Shown here piece by piece: positions 17,210-24,804 of a stretch of 64,000 nt of DNA (the first letter of the stretch is position 1; each line of letters opens with the position of its first letter). The translations under genes were made by a program, and so were the position numbers. The notes below the pieces were generated by a model. That model was not told where the DNA came from. It saw nothing but the letters and a program-made list of their open reading frames with translations, and did no database searches. This DNA is from Sandarakinorhabdus cyanobacteriorum (GTDB lineage: Bacteria > Pseudomonadota > Alphaproteobacteria > Sphingomonadales > Sphingomonadaceae), in NCBI RefSeq assembly GCF_002251755.1, contig NZ_NOXT01000116.1, positions 1 to 64,000 on the forward strand, read 5' to 3'.

Positions 17210-17977
17210 TTACAACGGGTGGCCCAGCCAGGCCGCAATGGCGGTGCCGAAATCCGGCTTGGTCACCGCGCTCATATGGTTGCCGTCAATCTCCACCAGC
17301 GCCGCATTGGGCAGTTCCAGCGCCAACGCCGGTGCCGATCCATTGTCCTGGTCGCTGCGGCCGCACAGCACCAGACAGCGCGTGTCCAGCCCGCGCAGCA
17401 CCTCCAGCGGCGTTGACACAAAGCTGTCCAGCAGATGGCCCACGGCGATACCATCCACCTTGTTCTGCTTCATGAACGCGGCGGCAAAGGCCTCCGGGCT
17501 GCCGGCGGGCCAACCATCGGGCCGGGCGACCACCCGCTTGAAGAAATCCGCTCGCGCGGTGCCGCCGATCAACCCTTCCAGCCCCATGCCGGAAATGATC
17601 GCCTTGCCCGGTTTCAGGCCCCCAGATTCCTTTGCTCTGGCCAGCAACCGCACCAGCGTGCGGGCGCCCATCGAATAGCCGCCAATGTCGAAATCGGTCA
17701 GGCCCAGCTGGCCGATCAGAGCCTCGATATCCATCGCCAGCACATCGGGCGGATAGGCAGCCGCGTCATGCGGCGCCGCGCTCAGGCCGTGGGCGCGGAA
17801 ATCCGGCATGATCACGCGGTACCCGGCGCCGGCAATCTCGGCCGCCGCACCATAACGGCGCCAGTTCATCTCGCCGGATGAGAACAGCCCGTGCAGCAGG
17901 ATGATCGGCCGGCCCTCACCCAGCTCGGCCACGTGGAGGGCGGCGCCGCCGAAACCGCGCAACTGGCGCGAGGTCAT
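17210..17977 (-). CDS. alpha/beta hydrolase
   Basis: 255-aa alpha/beta-fold hydrolase. The oxyanion region IILLHGLFSSG (25-35), nucleophile Ser102 in GGYSMGA, an acid in GRSDQDNG and a C-terminal His in DGNHMSAV give a complete triad. No signal peptide; the substrate is unknown. The ATG at 17977 overlaps the stop of the upstream DsbA-like gene (TGATG), implying coupling. An in-frame TTG just before is a less likely start. Confidence 0.87.
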   Translation of the reverse strand: MTSRQLRGFGGAALHVAELGEGRPIILLHGLFSSGEMNWRRYGAAAEIAGAGYRVIMPDFRAHGLSAAPHDAAAYPPDVLAMDIEALIGQLGLTDFDIGGYSMGARTLVRLLARAKESGGLKPGKAIISGMGLEGLIGGTARADFFKRVVARPDGWPAGSPEAFAAAFMKQNKVDGIAVGHLLDSFVSTPLEVLRGLDTRCLVLCGRSDQDNGSAPALALELPNAALVEIDGNHMSAVTKPDFGTAIAAWLGHPL

Positions 17978-18735
17978 CAACGGCCCTTCTCGGCCCGGGC
18001 GCTGGCCACGGCGGCCTTCAGCTGGTCATAACCCACCGCGCCCGACAGGATGCGGTTGCCGATGATATAACTGGGCGTGCCGGTCAGCCCCAGCGCCCGG
18101 CCCAGCGCCAGGTTGCGGTCCAGCTCGGCGCGCAGGGCAGGGTTTTTCAGATCGCCGGCCACCTTGTCTTCCGACAGGCCAACGCCTTTCACGATGCCCA
18201 TGGTGCGCGCCAGGCTCACCCGGCCGGGGCTTTCGAACATGGCATTGTGAAACTTGGCATAACCGCCCTGGGTGGCGGCCGACAGGCTGGCCATCGCGGC
18301 CTCGCTGCTGGCCGGTGAAAGCACCGGAAAATCGCGGTAGATCACGGTCAACCGGCTGTCTTCGCTCACCAGCTTCTGCACATCGGCATGGCCCTGGCGA
18401 CAATAAGGGCAGGCATAATCAAAGAACACCACCAGCTTCACATCGCCCTTCGGATTGCCCGCCACCGCACCAGGGAAAGGCGTTTCGATGGCTTCGCGAT
18501 TGGCCGCCAGCGCCTTTCTCGCCTCGGCCTGCTCCAGTCGGGCAACCGCTTCGGGAATGATCTCCGGATGGTTCAGGATATAGTCGCGAACAATGGCCTC
18601 GATCTCGGCGCGGTTGGCCGGCTGGCCCGATTGTCCGGCCGCGGCAACGGCGGTGCCGGCGCCCACACCGGCCCCGGCCAGCCCCACCGCCAGGGCGGTC
18701 GCCATGCTCAACCGCCGGCTCCAGAAACTGGCCAT
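17977..18735 (-). CDS. DsbA/ScsC-like thiol-disulfide oxidoreductase
   Basis: 252-aa exported protein with a signal peptide and a DsbA-family thioredoxin fold. The N-terminal segment NRAEIEAIVRDYILNHPEII is like the ScsC N-terminal domain. The redox site is CPYC (109-112) and the cis-Pro loop TGTPSYIIG. It is predicted to introduce or shuffle disulfides in periplasmic proteins. AAGAGG before the ATG at 18735 decides the start over a GTG at 18741. The gene overlaps the end of the M48 protease gene, so protease and oxidoreductase form one envelope quality-control operon (inference). Confidence 0.88.
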   Translation of the reverse strand: MASFWSRRLSMATALAVGLAGAGVGAGTAVAAAGQSGQPANRAEIEAIVRDYILNHPEIIPEAVARLEQAEARKALAANREAIETPFPGAVAGNPKGDVKLVVFFDYACPYCRQGHADVQKLVSEDSRLTVIYRDFPVLSPASSEAAMASLSAATQGGYAKFHNAMFESPGRVSLARTMGIVKGVGLSEDKVAGDLKNPALRAELDRNLALGRALGLTGTPSYIIGNRILSGAVGYDQLKAAVASARAEKGR

Positions 18736-18737
18736 GT

Positions 18738-20114
18738 TCACCTCTTCTTCCTGCGCCGCTGCTGGTCAAGGGCATCGCCAGCCACCAGCATGATGTCGTC
18801 CGCCCGGATATAGTCAGGGGTGCCGGGCCGCAAGCCGGCATGGGCCATGCGGGCGTTCATCATCGCCCCCATGGCGTTGCCCTCCAGGCTGAACCGCTCG
18901 GCCGCGGCCAGCGCGGCGCGCGGCTTGTCGCCCCTGCGGTCATAGATCACCCCCAGCTGATACCAGGTGAAGGGGTTTTCCCGGTCCAGGCTCACCGCCC
19001 GGCGCAGCAATGGTTCGGCTTCCGCCTGCAGCAGCTTGTCTTCGCTGGTGACAAGCGCGTGGCCCAGAAGCGTGAGGATCATCGGCTCGTTCGGGGCGAA
19101 GATCGCGGCTCGCCGCAACACCGGCAGCGATTCCGACACCTTGCCTGATTCCAGCAGGATTTGGCCCTGCAGCTCAAGGAAATAGGGATCGTTCGGGGCC
19201 AGCGCGACCAGCTTTGCCGCCTCGGTCATGGCCTGGTCCGGAAAGCCTGACCGGTGCCAGGCATAGGCCCGGGCATAAAGGGCCGGTGCGGTGTTGGTGC
19301 CTTCGGGATAGCGCTGCATGACAATGCGCGGCTCCTCCACATAACCGCTCAGCTTGCCCTTGATCCGTTCGAACCGGCTTTGCAGACCCTTGTCGGTTGG
19401 GGCGTCCCAGGCCTTGTCGCGCTCATACACCGCCAGCAGGTTGTTGATGCGCGTGCTGGAAAGCGGGTGGGTCCGGGCATATTCGTTGTTCTGCGGAATG
19501 GCGAGCCGATACTCCTCCCCCTGCAGCTTGCGGAAAAAGGCGATGGACCCCCGGCCAGAAAGTCCCGCCTTTGACAGGAAACTGGCGCCAGCCTGGTCCG
19601 CACGGCTTTCCTGATCGCGGGTGAAACTCAGGAACTTGGCCAGCGCCGCCGTCTGCCCCAGGCCCAATATGGCCATGCCAGCCTCACCCGCGCCGGCCGC
19701 CACAGCAGCCGCCGCGCCTAGCAGGCTGAGCAACGAGATCCGTGTTGCCGGCGTGGCCCCCTCGCCAAAGCGCACGGCATGGCCGCCGGTGATATGGCCC
19801 AGTTCGTGGGCGATCACGCCCTGCAGCTCGTTCACATTGTCGGCCGCGATGAACAGGCCGGAATGGATGAACACATTCTGCCCACCCGTCACAAAGGCGT
19901 TGATGCTGGGATCGCCCACCAGCACGAACTGCACATTGCGGGGGTCGAGCCCGGCGGCCACCACCATGTCGCGGCTGATATCGCGCAGGAAGGCTTCGGT
20001 TTCCGCATCCCGCAGGATGGATTGTGCCGCCGCCGGCCGGGGCAGGGCCAGCAGCACCAGGGCCAACAGGGCAAGAACAGCGCGGGGCAACATGGATCGC
20101 CCCTGTCTTATCAT
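18738..20114 (-). CDS. M48 metalloprotease with TPR repeats (BepA-like)
   Basis: 458-aa periplasmic protease/chaperone resembling BepA (YfgC), which helps assemble or degrade outer-membrane proteins such as LptD and BamA. Signal peptide ending PAAAQ; HELGH at 96-100 counted from the ATG at 20093, with SRAD downstream as third ligand. The second half is tetratricopeptide repeats (ALYARAYAWHRSGFPDQAM, NPFTWYQLGVIYDRRGDK). Either the ATG at 20114 or the one at 20093 (AGGGG upstream) may be used. It sits between rpoN and the DsbA-like gene on the same strand. Confidence 0.9.
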   Translation of the reverse strand: MIRQGRSMLPRAVLALLALVLLALPRPAAAQSILRDAETEAFLRDISRDMVVAAGLDPRNVQFVLVGDPSINAFVTGGQNVFIHSGLFIAADNVNELQGVIAHELGHITGGHAVRFGEGATPATRISLLSLLGAAAAVAAGAGEAGMAILGLGQTAALAKFLSFTRDQESRADQAGASFLSKAGLSGRGSIAFFRKLQGEEYRLAIPQNNEYARTHPLSSTRINNLLAVYERDKAWDAPTDKGLQSRFERIKGKLSGYVEEPRIVMQRYPEGTNTAPALYARAYAWHRSGFPDQAMTEAAKLVALAPNDPYFLELQGQILLESGKVSESLPVLRRAAIFAPNEPMILTLLGHALVTSEDKLLQAEAEPLLRRAVSLDRENPFTWYQLGVIYDRRGDKPRAALAAAERFSLEGNAMGAMMNARMAHAGLRPGTPDYIRADDIMLVAGDALDQQRRRKKR

Positions 20115-20140
20115 GCTTTAACCCTGGGTGAAGCGGCACC

Positions 20141-21643
20141 TTACGCCGCGCGCATTGCCCGTGCCCGCCGCCGCTGGACAGATGATCCCAGGCCCAGCGC
20201 CTCGCGATATTTGGCGACCGTGCGCCGGGCGATGTCAAAGCCCTCGCCCTGCAGCAGTTCGACCAGCTTGTCGTCTGACAGAACATCATCGCCTTCAGCC
20301 GCGATCAGCCTGGCGATGCGGTCCTTCACGGCCAGCGCCGAAGCGGCCTCGCCATCGCCGCTGGCAACGCCTGAGGTGAAGAAATACTTCAATTCGAACT
20401 GGCCGCGTTCGCACAGCAGATATTTGTTGCTGGTCACCCGGCTCACGGTCGATTCATGCATTTCCACCAGATCCGCGACGGTCTTCAGTGTCAGCGGCTT
20501 CAGATGGCTGACACCGTTTTCAAAGAAGCCCTGCTGCAGCTTCACGATTTCGGTGGCAACCTTCACGATGGTTTTTGCGCGTTGGTCCAATGCCTTGAGC
20601 AGCCAGTTGGCGCTCGACACACATTCGTCGAGGAAGCTGTTGGTGGCCTTGTCGGCCCCGCTCGCCAGCTCGGCATGATAATCGCGATCGACGATCAGGC
20701 GGGGCAGGGTGGCCTGGTTCAGGCTGATCTGCCAGGCGCCGTCGGCACCGCGTGTCACGAACACATCGGGCACCACCGGTGTTGCCGGCTCGCCGCTGTA
20801 GCGCAGGCCCGGCTTGGGGTCATAGGATTTCAGCTCGCGGATCATGTCCACGATATCCTCCCGGTCCAACCGGGTCAGCCGCATCAGGCCGTTCATGTCA
20901 CCGCGGGCAACAAGATCAAGATTGCTCAACAACTTGTGCATGGCCGGGTCGCAGCGGTCAGCGGCGCGGGCCTGGGCGATCAGGCATTCCGACAAGGTGC
21001 GCGCCGCCACGCCAACCGGGTCAAACATCTGGACCTCAGCGAGCACCGCCTCCACGGCGGCGGGGCTGATATCGAGCCGGTCGGCGATCTCGTCCACCGG
21101 CTCCACCAGATAGCCGCACTCATCCAGCCCATTGATGATGAAGCGGGCGATGGCGAGCTCCATCCCGTCAAACCGGCTGGCGGCCTGTTGTTCCAGAATC
21201 TCGGCAAGCGTCTGGCCAGCACTGGCCACCCGATCAAAATCAAAGCCTTCCTCGTCACCGCCGCTCCCGGGCCGTTCGCTCCAGTCGGCCGGCTGGTCGC
21301 TGACGCAGTCGTGGTGGAAGCGTTCGCCGGTGTAATCGGCTTCCAGTGGCGTGCCGTCGCCGGACGGGACCCCCTCACGCAGCAATTGTTCAAGCCCGGC
21401 GCTGCTGGCCTCCACCGGTGCTGGCAGCGGCTCGCGGCTGTCGTCGATGCTGGATTGCGCCACCGGTTCGGCGGGTTCGGCCTCTCCCCCGCTGGCAAGT
21501 AGTGGATTTCGTTCAAGTTCCTCGCCAATCCAGCCTTCTAGCTCGACATTGGTGACGGTGAGAAGCTTGATCGCCAGCTGCAGCTGGGGCGTCATCACCA
21601 GCTGTTGGGACTGCCTGATTTCGAGGCGGGGCCCCAGGCCCAT
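20141..21643 (-). CDS. rpoN: RNA polymerase sigma-54 factor
   Basis: 500-aa sigma-54. The glutamine-rich region I (RQSQQLVMTPQLQLAIKLL) binds activators, an acidic linker spans about 50-125, and the core-binding and DNA-binding domains follow. The RpoN box ARRTVAKYRE (472-481) recognises the -24 element. It lies 12 bp behind lptB, the usual neighbour. The hpf-ptsN genes that often follow rpoN are instead at 7984-9119, so the conventional block is split here. Confidence 0.96.
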   Translation of the reverse strand: MGLGPRLEIRQSQQLVMTPQLQLAIKLLTVTNVELEGWIGEELERNPLLASGGEAEPAEPVAQSSIDDSREPLPAPVEASSAGLEQLLREGVPSGDGTPLEADYTGERFHHDCVSDQPADWSERPGSGGDEEGFDFDRVASAGQTLAEILEQQAASRFDGMELAIARFIINGLDECGYLVEPVDEIADRLDISPAAVEAVLAEVQMFDPVGVAARTLSECLIAQARAADRCDPAMHKLLSNLDLVARGDMNGLMRLTRLDREDIVDMIRELKSYDPKPGLRYSGEPATPVVPDVFVTRGADGAWQISLNQATLPRLIVDRDYHAELASGADKATNSFLDECVSSANWLLKALDQRAKTIVKVATEIVKLQQGFFENGVSHLKPLTLKTVADLVEMHESTVSRVTSNKYLLCERGQFELKYFFTSGVASGDGEAASALAVKDRIARLIAAEGDDVLSDDKLVELLQGEGFDIARRTVAKYREALGLGSSVQRRRARAMRAA

Positions 21644-21655
21644 ATCAGCCCCCCA

Positions 21656-22423
21656 TCACAGGCTGAAATCCTCGCCCAGATAGACGCGGCGCACGGTTTC
21701 ATCCGCCACCAGCGCTTCCGGCGTGCCTTCGAACAGCACGCGGCCATCATAGATGATGCAGGCGCGGTTAACGATTTCAAGGGTTTCGCGGACGTTGTGA
21801 TCGGTGATCAGCACGCCGATGTCACGGGCGCGCAGCTGAACGACCAGGGCGCGGATATCGGCGATGGAGATGGGGTCGATGCCGGCGAACGGCTCGTCCA
21901 GCAGCATGATGGAGGGGTTGGCGGCCAGCGCCCGGGCGATTTCGGCGCGGCGCCGTTCGCCGCCGGAAAGCGCCATGGCCGGGGCGGCGCGCAGGCGGGT
22001 AATGTTGAATTCGCTCAACAATTCTTCCAGGCGGGCGGCGCGGGCGGCGGCATCGGGTTCGGTCACTTCCAGCACGGCCATGATGTTTTGTTCCACCGTC
22101 ATCCCGCGGAAAATGCTTGTTTCCTGAGGGAGATAGCCCAGACCCAGAGCAGCCCGGCGATACATGGGCAGGCCGGTGATATCGTGGCCATCGAGCAGGA
22201 TGCGGCCCGAATCCGGCATGGCGAGGCCCATGATCGAATAGAAGCAGGTCGTCTTGCCGGCGCCATTTGGTCCAAGCAAACCAACGACTTCGCCGCGCCT
22301 GACCGACAGCGAGACATCGCGCAGCACCACCCGCTTGTCATAGCGCTTGCCAATGCCGTCCACCGACAGGCCACGGGTTGTGGCGCCAGTGTCGGTGCGG
22401 GGCAGGGTCTGCGTGGTGCTCAT
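21656..22423 (-). CDS. lptB: LPS-export-type ABC transporter ATP-binding protein LptB
   Basis: 255-aa cytoplasmic ATPase that powers the LptB2FG extractor. Walker A GPNGAGKTT, the Q-loop in YLPQETSIFRG, signature LSGGERRR, Walker B IMLLDEPFAGID and the H-switch ITDHN are complete. LptB normally follows lptC-lptA; neither is upstream here, where a 200-bp region divergent to a TauE gene begins. An LptF/LptG pair is present at 57296-59604. In sphingomonads the cargo may be glycosphingolipid rather than LPS (inference). Confidence 0.94.
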   Translation of the reverse strand: MSTTQTLPRTDTGATTRGLSVDGIGKRYDKRVVLRDVSLSVRRGEVVGLLGPNGAGKTTCFYSIMGLAMPDSGRILLDGHDITGLPMYRRAALGLGYLPQETSIFRGMTVEQNIMAVLEVTEPDAAARAARLEELLSEFNITRLRAAPAMALSGGERRRAEIARALAANPSIMLLDEPFAGIDPISIADIRALVVQLRARDIGVLITDHNVRETLEIVNRACIIYDGRVLFEGTPEALVADETVRRVYLGEDFSL

Positions 22424-22483
22424 CTTGCTTCAACACTCCCGCAACTGGCGCGATAGTTGCATGGGAATCTTGCTACCCGTATT

Positions 22484-22618
22484 TGCGGTCACCGCCAAGG
22501 CGTTGCATTGTGAAAAAACATGGAAAAACGTGCCAATTCGGCGCAGTTCGGTGACCGCACCAGCACACGCGGTGACCGCATCCCGGTCGCCGGTGACCGC
22601 AGGCCAGAAACGGGTGAC
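22484..22618. promoter_or_regulatory. array of GGTGACCGCA repeats with 21-bp phasing
   Basis: Between lptB and the TauE gene, the ten-mer GGTGACCGCA occurs exactly at 22550, 22571 and 22592, and GGTGAC again at 22613: steps of precisely 21 bp, two helical turns. A further exact copy is inverted at 22484-22493. The DNA between the ten-mers is not conserved. This looks like a cooperative operator or other protein-binding array ending 6 bp before the GTG/ATG of the TauE gene. The binding protein is unknown. Confidence 0.7.
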
Positions 22619-22626
22619 ATATTGTG

Positions 22627-23382
22627 ATGAACTTTCCCGAACCCGCAATGCTGGCACTTCTGGCCGGCGCCGGGCTGTGGGCCGGGGCGCAGAATGCCTT
22701 GGCCGGCGGTGGCAGTTTCATCACGCTGCCGGCGCTGATTGCCGCCGGGCTTGATCCCAAGCTGGCCAACATCACCTCCACCTTGGCGCTGTTTCCCGGC
22801 CAGATCACCACCGGCATTGCCGGGCGCAAGCTGGTGGCCGGGGCCGAACGGTTGAGCTTCACGGCGCTGGCGGCGATCGCGCTGGTGGGCGGTGTGGCCG
22901 GGGCGGCGCTGCTCAATGCCACGCCAACGCGCATCTTTGCCGCCATGGTGCCGTGGCTGGTGCTGCTGGCCACCATGGTGTTTGCCTGGGGGGCGTTCGG
23001 GCCGAAAAAATCGGCTGATCGGCCGCCGCCGCCCGCCTGGGTCACGGTCACCAGCCAGTCGTTGATCGCGCTTTATTCCGGTTTTTTCGGCGGCGGTGCC
23101 GGCATCCTCACGCTCGCCAGCCTGACCATTGCCGGCTTGCCGGTGCGCAATGCCGGCGGCACCAAGAATGTGCTGGTGTCCCTTTCCAACACCACGGCGG
23201 CCATCCTGTTCGCGCTCACCGGCAATGTGGCCTGGGCGCATGCGCTGGTGGTGGGGATCGGTGCCATGGCGGGCAGTTATGTTGGCGCGCGGGCACTGGC
23301 GGTGGTGCCGGAGAAGGCGCTGAAGATCGCGGTGATCCTGATCGGCCTGGGGCTGACCGTGGGCCTGTTCCTGCGCGCCTAG
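22627..23382 (+). CDS. TauE/SafE family sulfite or anion exporter
   Basis: 251-aa membrane protein with about seven to eight hydrophobic segments in two similar halves, the family's internal duplication: QNALAGGGSFITLPAL in the first and FFGGGAGILTLASL in the second. Members export sulfite, sulfoacetate or related anions; the substrate here is not known. The start is the ATG at 22627 or the GTG at 22624. The gene sits directly behind the phased repeat array, which probably regulates it. Its TAG and the stop of the convergent DUF2236 gene share the palindrome CTAG. Confidence 0.88.
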   Translation: MNFPEPAMLALLAGAGLWAGAQNALAGGGSFITLPALIAAGLDPKLANITSTLALFPGQITTGIAGRKLVAGAERLSFTALAAIALVGGVAGAALLNATPTRIFAAMVPWLVLLATMVFAWGAFGPKKSADRPPPPAWVTVTSQSLIALYSGFFGGGAGILTLASLTIAGLPVRNAGGTKNVLVSLSNTTAAILFALTGNVAWAHALVVGIGAMAGSYVGARALAVVPEKALKIAVILIGLGLTVGLFLRA

Positions 23383-24719
23383 GCGGCGGCCGGCTGGGCG
23401 TTGGCCGGGCGCTGTTCATACACCACGAACTCGGCGTGGCCATAATGCTTGAGCAGGCCGCCGATCTTGCGGATCAGCCGCTGGTCGGCCAGCGCTGACA
23501 GGCCGGGGATACGGGCCGCGAGGCGATAGGCGGTCATGGTGGCGGCGATCCACAGCCCGGCCAGGCCGGCCAGCGCCAGATCGCCCGCGGTGATCCGCAC
23601 CCCCACGGCCGCAGCGGCAGCGCGATCATTGTTCATGAAATTCTTGAGGAAAAACACCCGGCTGAAGCTGATTTCCACCCGGCGGAACAGCCGAATGGCG
23701 AGGCCATCGCCCTCCCACAGCCGGGCGGCCATGGTGGCGCGCACCAGGCTGCCGCAGGTGCGATCGTCAAAGCCGGCGCGCAGCGTGGCGGCCCGCACGT
23801 TCATGATGTCCACAATGGCTTGCGGTGTCGTTGGCAGCAGCGCTTCGGGCAGGCCGAGAAGGCGGCAGCGATAGCGGGCGAATTCGACAATGGCACGTTC
23901 GTCGGGCGTGAACTGGGTGCGGCCTTCGGCGATGAGGCGATAGGAGAGCAGGAAGATGTTGATGAGGCCGGCCGGCATCTGATCCACCTGCGGGATGGGG
24001 AAGCCATATTTGGCCCGGTCCCACAGCTGCGGGCGGCGGGCAATGTTGTAGCGCACCATCGAGTGCATCAGCCGCACCAGCGCTGCCGCCTTGAAGCCAG
24101 GGCCAAAGCGTTCCAGCGCGCCGGGCAGGGTGGTGACGGCGAAGAAATTGGCGGTTTCCTTCACCCGCCGCGCGGCGGCATGGTCAGACAGCGTGCCGGT
24201 GAGCGCCATCGGCAGCGCGGCATATTCGTTCATGAAGGTGGCGATGAAGGCGCCGCGCACGGCAAAGGGCGCGATGTGCGCGGTGCCGTTGCGCTCCAGC
24301 CTGGCGCCGCGTTCCACCAGCGCCATGTCAAGCCAGTCGGGCGTCTGTTCCATGTCAGCGATGAAGGCGGCCAGTTCCGGCGGTGCATCCGGCACCGCGT
24401 CAATCCCCTTGTTACAGGCGGCTTCCAGCAGGTCGATCAGGGTGCGGAACTTGGCGGTGGCCATCAGCGCGGCATAGGCATCGGCCGGCGGATCGCCCAT
24501 CATCGCATAGGCGCGCAAGCGTTCGACCAGATCATCATTGGCAAGGATTCGCGCCCGCTTGTGGGCATGGGCCGGCGGGATGGTGGAGGGCGCGTCGGGG
24601 TCGGTGGTGAAACGCTCTGCCGGGGCGTCGAAATCGAAATCGCCCCACAGCGCCGGCTCCGCTTCGCGCTGCGCCCGCACGGCCGCCCAGATGGCCTGAT
24701 GGTCTGGGGTGATGCTCAT
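23379..24719 (-). CDS. DUF2236 / MpaB-type oxygenase family protein
   Basis: 446-aa protein resembling the MpaB/latex-clearing-protein (Lcp) catalytic domain, which binds haem b in rubber oxygenases. The core reads RGAFIATFMNEYAALP, then RRVKETANFF and KAAALVRLMHSMVRY, whose His is the likely haem ligand. A hydrophobic segment near residues 385-405 may anchor it. The start is the ATG at 24719; the frame is open further but without family sequence. The substrate is unknown, and neighbours (TauE, ftsK) give no clue. It is convergent with the TauE gene, overlapping by 4 bp. Confidence 0.78.
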   Translation of the reverse strand: MSITPDHQAIWAAVRAQREAEPALWGDFDFDAPAERFTTDPDAPSTIPPAHAHKRARILANDDLVERLRAYAMMGDPPADAYAALMATAKFRTLIDLLEAACNKGIDAVPDAPPELAAFIADMEQTPDWLDMALVERGARLERNGTAHIAPFAVRGAFIATFMNEYAALPMALTGTLSDHAAARRVKETANFFAVTTLPGALERFGPGFKAAALVRLMHSMVRYNIARRPQLWDRAKYGFPIPQVDQMPAGLINIFLLSYRLIAEGRTQFTPDERAIVEFARYRCRLLGLPEALLPTTPQAIVDIMNVRAATLRAGFDDRTCGSLVRATMAARLWEGDGLAIRLFRRVEISFSRVFFLKNFMNNDRAAAAAVGVRITAGDLALAGLAGLWIAATMTAYRLAARIPGLSALADQRLIRKIGGLLKHYGHAEFVVYEQRPANAQPAAA

Positions 24720-24804
24720 CCCCGCTGCTCCCGCCTCGCGCCGGCGCTCCCCCACCGGCGGTTCAGCTGTAGCGGCGGCGGCTCAGGCTCATAAGACGCG
24801 GGGC

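Noticed and set aside
22550-22618. CRISPR-like direct repeats
   Set aside because: Units are only 10 bp with 11-bp spacers and three copies; no cas genes. Better explained as a protein-binding array.
22430-22657. Minus-strand frame with a seven-residue repeat (VTxxxxx) near lptB
   Set aside because: The heptads are produced by the 21-bp DNA spacing of GGTGACCGCA. Both strands give such heptads, the frame overlaps the TauE start, and there is no ribosome site.
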